Part shown: positions 1 to 6,716 of the stretch, piece after piece
Layout of the letters: every line of letters begins with the position of its first letter
Numbering within the stretch: position 1 is the first letter of the stretch
Assembly (NCBI GenBank): GCA_025361325.1
Contig: JANYAL010000368.1
Coordinates: 1 to 6,716, forward strand
Origin: Bacteroidota bacterium
Lineage (GTDB): Bacteria; Bacteroidota; Bacteroidia; Chitinophagales; Chitinophagaceae
DNA: 6,716 nt
Reading direction: 5' to 3'
Notes under the pieces: model-generated
The model's input: only the letters and a program-made list of their open reading frames with translations
Databases searched by the model: none
Told to the model about the DNA's origin: nothing
Translations under genes and position numbers: made by a program

Positions 1-60
1 TTGATTAACACAGATGGTAGCACCCTGACCCGAACAAGTACACAAGTTGAAGCGAAGTAA
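1..60 (+). CDS. C-terminal tail of an unidentified protein (partial, enters from left edge)
   Basis: Forward frame 1 is open from the first base to a TAA at 58-60, giving 19 residues that end in TSTQVEAK. The other two forward frames stop within the first 30 bases. The composition, rich in Thr and Ser with a charged end, would suit the tail of an exported or surface protein, but 19 codons cannot identify a family. The opposite strand is also open over this short stretch, so strand assignment rests mainly on the stop being followed by non-coding sequence. If real, the gene converges on hldD. Confidence 0.35.
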   Translation: MINTDGSTLTRTSTQVEAK

Positions 61-91
61 ACAATACTGCAGCAGGAGGAGGGGTACTTTA

Positions 92-121
92 AATCATTAT
101 TTACTACAATATGTAATGATT
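92..121. repeat. AT-rich inverted repeat, possible weak terminator
   Basis: AATCATTA at 92-99 is the perfect reverse complement of TAATGATT at 114-121, with a 14-base loop. It lies about 30 bp after the TAA at 58-60. The stem is almost all A/T and no clear T-run follows, so any terminator role is inferred from position only. Confidence 0.3.
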
Positions 122-170
122 AATCTTACAATTGAATTTTACAGGGATATTAAAGCAAGTTGAGTGGGTT

Positions 171-184
171 TGAACTTTTGTTCA
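171..184. repeat. Short hairpin TGAAC-TTTT-GTTCA between convergent genes
   Basis: A 5-bp perfect stem (171-175 with 180-184) closes a TTTT loop. It lies roughly 115 bp beyond the hldD stop and 110 bp beyond the left-edge gene's stop. It is short enough to arise by chance. It is listed as a possible structural element of the convergent end, with no T-tract to make it a clear terminator. Confidence 0.2.
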
Positions 185-299
185 TTAGATTTACCGGGGC
201 AGGATTCAACGCTTGCAGGGGCGTAATTATGGTACCTGTCTGCAGCAGAAGTTCGGAGAATAATGCGATAACAATGCAATGATTTGAGCGGGCGCATGC

Positions 300-1331
300 T
301 CAATAAAAATTATTTCCGGAAAGATAATTCCGTACATAATCATCCACTCCCTTTTCCAGGGTGTAGAATTCCTTTGTATAACCAGCTGACCTGAGTTTTT
401 CCATATTTGCTTCTGTACAATACTGGTATTTTTCTTTGATATTGTCCGGGATTTCGATGTATTCAATCTCCGGTGCCATACTCATCCCGGCAAATGTTGC
501 TTTGGCCAGGTCATTGAAACTCCTGGAATGGCCCGTACCCAGGTTGTAGATGCCGCTTTCCGGATACGGCACGGGGGTTTGGGAAGTATCTGTGTGTTGC
601 CGGTGCAGGTTGTTCGCTGTTGTCATCATCCAGAAACATACTGTGATAACATCTTTCACATAAATGAAATCACGGAGTTGCTCCCCGTCTTTCCAACCGG
701 ATTTATGCGACCGGAACAATTTCACCTTCCCATTCCGCAGGGCCTGGTTGTAGGTGTGAAAGACCATACTGGCCATCTGGCCCTTATGGTATTCATTGGG
801 GCCATATACATTAAAGAATTTCAGTCCTGCCCAGAAAGGAGGGTGCAGGGCCTGGTGCAATACCCATTTGTCGAATTCATTCTTTGAAATGCCATAAGGG
901 TTTAACGGGTGATATTCATTCACCAGGTCGTGGTCATCCTGATAACCCAGTTCTCCTTCACCATAGGTTGCCGCGGAAGAAGCATAGACGAGGGGGATAT
1001 TATTGATGGTGCAGTAATTCCATATTTTCTGGGAATATTCCACATTCAGGTGCTGGTGAACCGCATAATTGTATTCCGTGGTATCGGTGCAGGCGCCCAG
1101 GTGAAAAACAAAATCAACAGGTATCTTCTCCTTCATTATCCAGTCGAAGAAATTATCCCTTTCCACGCGAACCGTATATTCCTTGTGCAGGAGGTTAAGT
1201 TCTTTTTCATTGTCGTCAAATTCATCCACCAGGATCAGGTTCTTATACCCTTCCTGGTTCAGGTAACTCACCAGGCAGCTGCCAATGAATCCGGCTGCAC
1301 CTGTAATAATGATGGTGGCATTTTTTTCCAT
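300..1331 (-). CDS. hldD: ADP-glyceromanno-heptose 6-epimerase HldD
   Basis: This cytoplasmic enzyme of the extended short-chain dehydrogenase/epimerase family converts ADP-D-glycero-beta-D-manno-heptose to the L-glycero form, the heptosyl donor for LPS inner core and other surface glycans. The 343-residue protein shows the Rossmann nucleotide-binding loop GAAGFIG (11-17), an acidic end of beta-2 (VDEFDD, 35-40), and the family-typical HLGACTDTTE (77-86). It also has SSAATYG (118-124) with the catalytic-site Ser, the YxxxK pair Y146/K150, and EYHKGQMAS (180-188). K183 in that last motif matches the second active-site lysine described for E. coli HldD. NLGTG (263-267) and a C-terminal KYQ...TEA segment (301-308) are also typical. 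It is about 30 residues longer than the roughly 310-residue E. coli enzyme, mostly through an insertion near 240-257. The ATG at 1331 lies 8 bp after the purL stop, behind an A-rich leader without a strong Shine-Dalgarno, so translation probably follows purL on one mRNA. The enzyme assignment is firm; the glycan it serves is not shown here. Confidence 0.95.
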   Translation of the reverse strand: MEKNATIIITGAAGFIGSCLVSYLNQEGYKNLILVDEFDDNEKELNLLHKEYTVRVERDNFFDWIMKEKIPVDFVFHLGACTDTTEYNYAVHQHLNVEYSQKIWNYCTINNIPLVYASSAATYGEGELGYQDDHDLVNEYHPLNPYGISKNEFDKWVLHQALHPPFWAGLKFFNVYGPNEYHKGQMASMVFHTYNQALRNGKVKLFRSHKSGWKDGEQLRDFIYVKDVITVCFWMMTTANNLHRQHTDTSQTPVPYPESGIYNLGTGHSRSFNDLAKATFAGMSMAPEIEYIEIPDNIKEKYQYCTEANMEKLRSAGYTKEFYTLEKGVDDYVRNYLSGNNFY

Positions 1332-1339
1332 AGTCTTTT

Positions 1340-3580
1340 TTATAATGGAGCCAGTGCATGTTCACTTTCATGGCCGGCCAGCAGGGATGTTATGGCATTT
1401 TCATATTTGTGTTTCCAGGCTCCGATATTTCCCCAATGCGCGCTGTTGAGGATGATGTCACCTGTGGTAACGCTTCCCAGTTTCTCAAAAGGGGTTCCGG
1501 AATTCCTCAGGAATGTTTCAAAAGCTGAAACAGATGCAGGGCTAACGGAAACGACCACGCGGCTCTGGGCCTCCCCAAACCAATAGGCATCCGGTCTTAT
1601 GGATGGTGCAGCAGCCTTAACTTCAAACCCGAGGTTACGGTTGAAAGCACTTTCTGCCAGTGTAACAAACAGGCCGCCTTCACTGATATCATGTGCGCTT
1701 AGGATCAGTTTCTTTAGTATCAATGCACGCACGGTTTGCTGTAACGCATATTCTTCTTCTAAATCAAAGTAGGGGGCCGGGGAATACGCCACGCCATGTA
1801 CTTTGTGCAGGTATTCTGAGGAATTGATATCATTTCTGCTTTGTCCCAGCAGGTAAATGGCATCACCAGCCGTTTTGAAATCCATTGTCATTTTATCTTC
1901 GGCATTTTCCAGCAAGCCTACCATACCGATGGTTGGGGTAGGATAAACCGCACCCTCCGGTCCCTGGTTATAGAAACTTACATTACCCCCTGTAACCGGC
2001 GTTTCGAACTGCAGGCAGGCTTCTCCCATTCCTTGTATGGCCTGAACAAACTGGTAATACACTTCGGGGTCATAGGGGTTACCGAAATTCAGGCAATTGG
2101 TAACACCCAGCGGTTGACCACCGCTGCATATAATATTCCTGGCGGCTTCAGCCACTGCGATCATGGTACCCCGGTAGGGATCAGCATACACATACCGGCT
2201 GTTGCAATCTGTTGTAAGTGCCAGTGCTTTGCGGGTTGGTTTTGCCAGTACAATGGCAGCATCACTGGGGGCGTTGGAGCCTGCATTGCCGGTGCCGACC
2301 ATGCTGTCGTACTGTTCATACACCCAACGCTTACTCGCAATATTGGGAACCTGCACAAGCTGTTCTGCTACGGATCGCAGGTCGGTGGGTGCCGGAATGG
2401 TATTTGGGTCAAAAGCTTTAATTTTTTGAAGATACCCGGGTTCGGTATAAGAGCGTTCATATTGGGGGGCACCTCCGCCCAGCACCAGTTCCACCGCAGG
2501 TAAACAGGCTTCCAGGTTTCCATCGAGGTAAAAATGCAGCAGGCCATCATCAGTTACTTCGCCGATCTCGCTGCAGGGAAGGTCCCATTTGCCGAACACA
2601 TCCAATACCAGTTTCTCCTTCCCCTTTACAACTACCATCAGCATACGTTCCTGGCTTTCGCTCAACAAGAGTTCCCAGGCTTTCATACCCTTCTGGCGGG
2701 TGGGTACCTTATCCAGAAAGATACGCATACCGGAATTTCCTTTTGCACTCATTTCGCTGGTGGAGCATATTATACCTGCTGCACCCATATCCTGCATACC
2801 GATGATGGCGCCTGTTTGTATCACTTCCAGGCAGGCTTCCAGTAACTTTTTTTCCTGGAAGGGGTCACCCACCTGAACGGCCGGAAGGTCTTGCGCGCTG
2901 TCCGCTGTAATATCCGCCGAGGCAAAGGATGCACCACCAATGCCATCCTTGCCGGTAGCACTTCCTACAAAAAAGACCGGGTTGCCTTTTCCCGTTGCCG
3001 TAGCCGAGATGGTTTCTCCGTTCTTAAGTATACCAACACTCATCGCATTGACCAGCGGGTTGGTATGATAACAATTCTCAAAATATACTTCACCACCCAC
3101 GGTGGGTACACCGAAACAATTGCCATAATGCCCGATGCCATGCACCACACCGGCCAGCAGATGCTGGGTCTTGCCTTCCTGGAGATTACCAAAACGCAGG
3201 GAATTGAGTGAAGCAATAGGTCTTGCACCCATGGTGAATATATCCCTGTTGATACCCCCAACCCCGGTAGCAGCACCCTGAAAGGGTTCAATGGCAGAGG
3301 GGTGGTTGTGCGATTCAATTTTGAAGACAACGCCATACCCGTCGCCGATATCCATCAGTCCCGCATTCTCTTCTCCGGCTTTCACCAGCATTTTTTTTCC
3401 CTCACGGGGAAGTGTCTTTAACCATTTGATGGAATTCTTATAGCTGCAGTGTTCGCTCCACATGGCGCTGAAACAGCATAGTTCAGTAAAATTAGGTGTG
3501 CGTCCGAGTTTGACCTTGATCAGCTCAAATTCTTCCCCGGTAAGCCTTAATTTTTCTGCAGTATTGACAGTTATATCCAT
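1340..3580 (-). CDS. purL: Phosphoribosylformylglycinamidine synthase subunit PurL (short form)
   Basis: PurL is the ATP-dependent synthetase subunit for the fourth step of de novo purine synthesis: FGAR plus ammonia from glutamine gives FGAM. The 746 residues match the short, Bacillus-type PurL and not the roughly 1,300-residue fused enzyme of E. coli. Glutaminase PurQ and the small subunit PurS must therefore be encoded elsewhere. The N-terminal half carries WSEHCSYK (41-48), the ATP/Mg segment around ESHNHPS (89-95) and the following GAATGVGG loop, and MGAAGI (265-270). The second AIRS-like half carries GNAGSNAPSDAAI (431-443), TNCLNFGNP (494-502), GGNVSFYN (531-538) and SAHDISEGGL (628-637). 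All are intact. The ATG at 3578-3580 sits about 30 bp downstream of a TACCTTTG promoter element, which supports this start. It is the first gene of a leftward pair with hldD. Confidence 0.97.
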   Translation of the reverse strand: MDITVNTAEKLRLTGEEFELIKVKLGRTPNFTELCCFSAMWSEHCSYKNSIKWLKTLPREGKKMLVKAGEENAGLMDIGDGYGVVFKIESHNHPSAIEPFQGAATGVGGINRDIFTMGARPIASLNSLRFGNLQEGKTQHLLAGVVHGIGHYGNCFGVPTVGGEVYFENCYHTNPLVNAMSVGILKNGETISATATGKGNPVFFVGSATGKDGIGGASFASADITADSAQDLPAVQVGDPFQEKKLLEACLEVIQTGAIIGMQDMGAAGIICSTSEMSAKGNSGMRIFLDKVPTRQKGMKAWELLLSESQERMLMVVVKGKEKLVLDVFGKWDLPCSEIGEVTDDGLLHFYLDGNLEACLPAVELVLGGGAPQYERSYTEPGYLQKIKAFDPNTIPAPTDLRSVAEQLVQVPNIASKRWVYEQYDSMVGTGNAGSNAPSDAAIVLAKPTRKALALTTDCNSRYVYADPYRGTMIAVAEAARNIICSGGQPLGVTNCLNFGNPYDPEVYYQFVQAIQGMGEACLQFETPVTGGNVSFYNQGPEGAVYPTPTIGMVGLLENAEDKMTMDFKTAGDAIYLLGQSRNDINSSEYLHKVHGVAYSPAPYFDLEEEYALQQTVRALILKKLILSAHDISEGGLFVTLAESAFNRNLGFEVKAAAPSIRPDAYWFGEAQSRVVVSVSPASVSAFETFLRNSGTPFEKLGSVTTGDIILNSAHWGNIGAWKHKYENAITSLLAGHESEHALAPL

Positions 3581-3610
3581 GTGTTATAATCAGGAAAATA
3601 TTAGAAAATG

Positions 3611-3618
3611 CAAAGGTA
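3611..3618 (-). promoter_or_regulatory. Bacteroidota -7 promoter element TACCTTTG for purL-hldD
   Basis: On the minus strand the bases read TACCTTTG followed by CA, an exact fit to the Bacteroidota sigma-A -7 consensus TAnnTTTG. Transcription would begin a few bases downstream, around 3603-3606, leaving a 5' leader of roughly 25 bases before the purL ATG at 3580. I do not see a clean TTTG -33 box at the usual 19-23 bp spacing, so the call rests on the -7 match and its position. Confidence 0.65.
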
Positions 3619-3635
3619 GTGCCTGTCAATCGTTT

Positions 3636-4961
3636 ATGTTGAGTGGGCAAGTAAATATTTTAACTATCTTCCCACAACTAAATCAGTGCAGTTTGGAATA
3701 CCTGTTATTCATTGCTTACCTGGCCTTTTTTTGCTGGCTGGTGGTTCGGATTCCCTTCCTGAAAAATGCCGGTTTAAGCAGAACTGTTTTGCTGATCCTT
3801 TTTTTCCTGAAGGTTATGGCAGGGCTCACGATCGGATGGTTATCCCTGCACTATTATAACGCCGGTAATGATTACTGGGATCTGAACCGGGAGGCCTGGA
3901 AAGAATACCAGTCCTTGTGCAGCCATCCCTGGGATTTTTTTACCGATATATTCAGGTCGCCGTATGCAAAAGGCTATTCCGGCTTGTTCGATTCGACCAA
4001 TAGTTTTTGGGGCGATCTGAAAAACAACCTGGTGATCAAGTTGGTTGCCCTGTTCAATGTTTTCAGCAGGGGGAATTATTATACCAACAGTCTTTTTTTC
4101 AATTTCCTTGTATTTTTCGGGCATGTGATCCTGTACCGGCTGTTCAGTAAGATCTACCCAGGCAAAAAATATAGGGTGGTCATCGGATGTTTTCTGTTGC
4201 CATCCCTGCTCTATTTTTCTTCTGGAATTCATAAAGATGGCCTGGTCTTCCTCCTGTTGGCTATCCTCCTCTATTCGGTTTATAATTCATTCCAAAAAGA
4301 GCGAATCGGTATCAGACGTTTGCTCCTTACCGTGATATCCCTGGTTTTCCTCTTTCTTTTCCGTAATTTCCTGTTCTTCGCCCTTATTCCGGCGCTTATA
4401 GCATGGGTTTGGAGTGAAAAATCAACCTGGCCTGCCTGGTTCAGTTTTTTGATGGCCTATTTTACCTGCGGATTGTTATTGTTTGCAATTGGTATTGTAT
4501 TCCCTGCTGTGAACCCACTGGAAGTGATCGCCCGGCGCCAGGCAGATTACCTGCAACTTCCCATATCAGCTACACCCTTGCATATGGATACACTTCAACC
4601 GTATATAAGCAGTTTCCTGTATCATGCACCGCAGGCGCTGAATCATGTGCTGATGCGTCCTTATATCACTGAATTGCCATCCGTGATATTACTGCCTATG
4701 AATATAGAATTACTTATATATCAATTATTGTTCCTGGTGTTCATTTTCTTTCACGAAAAAAGGAACAAACAAGCAAAGGCGAATGTGCTGCTTTTTATGC
4801 TTTGCTTTACTTTCACTGTTTTTCTTTTTATAGGCTATATCATACCCAACCTGGGTTCATTGATACGGTACCGAAGTATATATCTCCCGTTTATAATCGC
4901 CCCGCTGCTTTGTGGTATTGATTGGAAAAAGATCTACGCTAATAATAAATTAATAATATAA
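3636..4961 (+). CDS. Multi-pass inner-membrane protein of unknown function (possible glycan polymerase-like)
   Basis: I do not recognise a named family with confidence. From the ATG at 3636 the product is 441 residues, with about ten to eleven hydrophobic segments, roughly at 20-40, 50-72, 150-171, 181-197, 201-217, 227-245, 246-259, 267-290, 355-372, 384-403 and 412-427. Two larger non-membrane loops lie at about 73-132 (rich in Trp, Tyr and Asp) and 291-350. Recognisable spots are SSGIHKDG (195-202) and IRYRSIYLPF (410-419). Motifs of this sort, an SSG-x-KD near a membrane boundary and a late RYR...PF, recall Bacteroidota polysaccharide-polymerase or GT-C-like membrane proteins; that is an impression, not a match. 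The frame stays open upstream to 3462, but that part overlaps purL antisense. Possible starts are ATG 3579, ATG 3636 and TTG 3693. I choose 3636 because 3579 overlaps the purL start codon and 3693 is a rare codon. The gene is divergent from purL and co-oriented with glnN. Confidence 0.8.
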   Translation: MLSGQVNILTIFPQLNQCSLEYLLFIAYLAFFCWLVVRIPFLKNAGLSRTVLLILFFLKVMAGLTIGWLSLHYYNAGNDYWDLNREAWKEYQSLCSHPWDFFTDIFRSPYAKGYSGLFDSTNSFWGDLKNNLVIKLVALFNVFSRGNYYTNSLFFNFLVFFGHVILYRLFSKIYPGKKYRVVIGCFLLPSLLYFSSGIHKDGLVFLLLAILLYSVYNSFQKERIGIRRLLLTVISLVFLFLFRNFLFFALIPALIAWVWSEKSTWPAWFSFLMAYFTCGLLLFAIGIVFPAVNPLEVIARRQADYLQLPISATPLHMDTLQPYISSFLYHAPQALNHVLMRPYITELPSVILLPMNIELLIYQLLFLVFIFFHEKRNKQAKANVLLFMLCFTFTVFLFIGYIIPNLGSLIRYRSIYLPFIIAPLLCGIDWKKIYANNKLII

Positions 4962-4988
4962 ATTAATTTTCCACAAATTGTTATTTTC

Positions 4989-5004
4989 TTGCCATTGCAG
5001 GCAA
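4989..5004. promoter_or_regulatory. Perfect dyad TTGCC-N6-GGCAA upstream of glnN
   Basis: TTGCC (4989-4993) and GGCAA (5000-5004) form a 16-bp palindromic site with a 6-base centre, 57 bp before the glnN ATG and 27 bp after the stop of the membrane-protein gene. As DNA it has the size and symmetry of a dimeric regulator's operator. As RNA it would be a 5-bp hairpin with short flanking T and A runs, which is too weak and lacks the following T-tract of a terminator. No regulator can be named from the sequence. Confidence 0.3.
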
Positions 5005-5061
5005 AAATTATTGGTATTTACCCGGAATTAGTGTTTTTTTACAGCTTTAAAACTATATTAT

Positions 5062-6716
5062 ATGGAATCTTTAAGGTTTAAAGCAATTGAAAATATTAGC
5101 AGTAACCCACCTGAAATCAAGGTAGAGGGTTCTACCAGGATCACCGCAATATTCAATGAAAATGTGTTCACACTCAACGTGGCGCGCAAGTATTTAAGTG
5201 ATGAGGCTTATAAAAGCCTGGTTGCTTCAACAAAGGGTGGAAAGAAGATCGACCGTAACATGGGTAGCCAGATCGCCAATGGCATCAGGGCATGGGCAGA
5301 GAGCAAAGGGGTTACCCATTTCACGCACTGGTTTCAGCCATTGACTGGGTTATCGGCTGAAAAGCATGATTCATTTTTTACATTGAAATCCGACGGAACC
5401 CCGATAGAAGAATTTGAAGGTGCCGCCCTGATCCAGCAGGAACCTGATGCCTCTTCTTTCCCCAGTGGCGGACTGAGAGCCACATTCGAGGCCCGGGGTT
5501 ATACTGCCTGGGACCCATCCTCTCCAGCATTCATCATGGAGATTGGCGAGGGGCGTACCCTGTGTATCCCAACCATATTTGTATCCTATACCGGGGAATC
5601 CCTGGACACCAAGACGCCTCTCCTGAAAGCATTGGTGGCATTGGACAAAGCTGCAACGGAGGTTTGTCAGTATTTCGACAGGAATATCACCCGGGTAACG
5701 GCTACATTGGGCTGGGAGCAGGAATATTTTGTGATAGACGCCGGTATTGCCAATGCTAGGCCTGACCTGGTGCTTACCGGGCGTACGGTTTTCGGACATG
5801 CCCCTGCCAAAGGTCAGCAGTTGGAAGATCATTATTTTGGTGCCATACCAGAACGGGTATATGCCTTCATGCGCGACTTTGAACAGGAGAGTTATAAACT
5901 GGGCATACCTATCCGAACCAGGCACAATGAAGTAGCTCCCTCTCAATTTGAATGTGCCCCTATTTTTGAAGAGACCAATCTGGCTGTTGACCACAATACC
6001 CTCCTCATGGATATCATGGAACGGGTGGCCAAGCGTCATAACCTTAAAGTGCTTCTTCATGAAAAGCCTTTTGCCGGAATAAATGGAAGCGGCAAACATA
6101 ACAACTGGAGTATGGCAACGGATACGGGGGTGAATTTACTTGCGCCGGGTAAGACACCCAAGACCAACCTGATGTTCCTGGCTTTTTTTGTGAATACCAT
6201 TAAAGCCGTTCATGATTATGCCGAACTACTCAGGGCCTCCATTGCCACAGCAGGTAACGATCACCGGTTGGGTGCCAATGAAGCCCCGCCCGCGATCATT
6301 TCCATATTCATAGGTAAATACCTAACCCAGGTTTTGAACCAGGTGGAAACACGTGTTTCCGGGAAGTTCGATGAACAGGATGAGGCAATGCTTAAGCTCG
6401 ATATTCATAAAAGCATCCCTGAACTGATGCTGGATAATACCGACCGTAACCGTACCTCACCTTTTGCCTTTACCGGCAATAAATTCGAATTCCGCGCGGT
6501 TGGTTCATCTGCAAACTGTGCCAATGCCATGACAACATTGAATGTTATTACGGCCGAGACCTTAAAGCAGTTCAAGAAAGATGTAGACAATATTATAGAA
6601 AAAGGAGAGAAGAAGGAAGTAGCCATCATGCAGGTCATCCAGAAATATATTGTGGAAAGCAAGAAAGTGCTTTTTGAGGGAGATGGTTACAGTGAAGAGT
6701 GGCAGGAAGAGGCTGC
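5062..6716 (+). CDS. glnN: Glutamine synthetase type III GlnN (3' end beyond window)
   Basis: This cytoplasmic enzyme makes glutamine from glutamate, ammonia and ATP and is the main entry of ammonia into organic nitrogen. The frame is open from ATG 5062 to the window edge, giving 551 complete codons. Type III enzymes are usually about 700-730 residues, so roughly three quarters is present. Signature segments are HWFQPLTGLSAEKHDSFF (89-106), FPSGGLRATFEARGYTAWDP (133-152), GWEQEYFVID (217-226) with catalytic-domain acidic residues, RHNEVAPSQFE (288-298), NGSGKHNNWS (341-350) and NRTSPFAFTGNKFEFR (463-478). The last three correspond to the acidic, NGSGxHxN and ExR metal/glutamate-binding blocks shared by all glutamine synthetases. 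The early WFQPLTG and SGGLRATFE blocks are specific to type III. There is no in-frame stop and nothing looks degenerate. The leader is A-rich (AAAACTATATTAT) without a strong Shine-Dalgarno, usual for Bacteroidota. No clear TAnnTTTG element is visible in the 100-bp upstream gap. Confidence 0.96.
   Translation, partial: MESLRFKAIENISSNPPEIKVEGSTRITAIFNENVFTLNVARKYLSDEAYKSLVASTKGGKKIDRNMGSQIANGIRAWAESKGVTHFTHWFQPLTGLSAEKHDSFFTLKSDGTPIEEFEGAALIQQEPDASSFPSGGLRATFEARGYTAWDPSSPAFIMEIGEGRTLCIPTIFVSYTGESLDTKTPLLKALVALDKAATEVCQYFDRNITRVTATLGWEQEYFVIDAGIANARPDLVLTGRTVFGHAPAKGQQLEDHYFGAIPERVYAFMRDFEQESYKLGIPIRTRHNEVAPSQFECAPIFEETNLAVDHNTLLMDIMERVAKRHNLKVLLHEKPFAGINGSGKHNNWSMATDTGVNLLAPGKTPKTNLMFLAFFVNTIKAVHDYAELLRASIATAGNDHRLGANEAPPAIISIFIGKYLTQVLNQVETRVSGKFDEQDEAMLKLDIHKSIPELMLDNTDRNRTSPFAFTGNKFEFRAVGSSANCANAMTTLNVITAETLKQFKKDVDNIIEKGEKKEVAIMQVIQKYIVESKKVLFEGDGYSEEWQEEA

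Larger units (their letters stand above)
61..299. other. Convergent intergenic region, no gene seen
   Basis: These 239 bases lie between the stop of the putative left-edge gene and the stop of hldD. No start codon opens a reading frame of useful length; the longest forward attempt, from the ATG at 117, stops after 15 codons. The region holds a purine-rich run near 71-86 and two short inverted repeats (92-121 and 171-184). Neither repeat has the GC-rich stem plus T-tract of a classical intrinsic terminator, though a convergent gene end is where weak terminators are expected. Confidence 0.6.

Noticed and set aside
71..90. AGGAGGAGGGG run resembling a strong Shine-Dalgarno
   Set aside because: No ATG, GTG or TTG opens a usable frame at a suitable distance, and Bacteroidota genes rarely rely on strong Shine-Dalgarno sequences.
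528..1586. Plus-strand open frames of 119 and 225 residues over hldD and the end of purL
   Set aside because: They are antisense shadows of two well-conserved genes, with low-complexity hydrophobic translations and no family features.
1841..2503. 220-residue plus-strand frame within purL
   Set aside because: It is antisense to the conserved second half of PurL, and its Cys/His-rich translation is what the reverse complement of that region would give by chance.
3462..3578. In-frame N-terminal extension of the membrane-protein reading frame starting at ATG 3462
   Set aside because: It lies antisense within the conserved N-terminal coding region of purL, and the encoded segment has no family character. 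The real start is at or after 3579.
3564..3590. TTGACA and TATAAT on the plus strand, resembling an E. coli sigma-70 promoter
   Set aside because: The spacer is only 15 bp, the TTGACA is inside purL coding sequence, and Bacteroidota primary sigma factors use TTTG / TAnnTTTG instead.
4980..5005. Possible sigma-54 promoter before glnN, suggested by TTGCA and TTGCC strings
   Set aside because: Neither strand gives the GG-N10-GC spacing required for the -24/-12 elements.
5371..6099. 242-residue open frame on the minus strand within glnN
   Set aside because: It is antisense to highly conserved glutamine synthetase blocks and its translation has no recognisable domain; it is a shadow frame.

Overview
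The window looks like an ordinary chromosomal segment from a Bacteroidota bacterium, most likely of the Chitinophagaceae type. Three things point there. A type III glutamine synthetase lies at the right edge. A textbook Bacteroidota -7 promoter element (TACCTTTG) sits in front of purL. The ribosome-binding regions are A-rich, with no strong Shine-Dalgarno sequences. The family-level placement is recognition from protein character, not a computed phylogeny.

Layout, left to right. Bases 1-60 probably hold the last 19 codons of a rightward gene that enters from outside. Bases 61-299 are a convergent intergenic region with two weak inverted repeats and no supportable gene. Bases 300-3580 are a leftward pair, purL then hldD, separated by only 8 bp and probably one transcription unit. 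purL encodes the short form of FGAM synthase (purine biosynthesis). hldD encodes ADP-glyceromanno-heptose 6-epimerase (heptose supply for LPS or other surface glycans). Divergent from purL is a rightward gene for a multi-pass membrane protein of unknown function (about 3636-4961). After a 100-bp gap carrying a short perfect dyad, glnN (type III glutamine synthetase) starts at 5062 and is cut by the window edge after 551 codons.

The genes fall into nitrogen and purine metabolism (glnN makes glutamine, and PurL with its partner PurQ consumes it) and cell-surface carbohydrate metabolism (hldD and, speculatively, the membrane protein). The co-orientation of purL with hldD looks like a housekeeping arrangement and does not imply a shared pathway. 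I see no tRNA, rRNA, CRISPR array, insertion sequence, phage gene or defence system. No convincing undescribed system is present. The least explained item is the membrane protein, followed by the dyad upstream of glnN.
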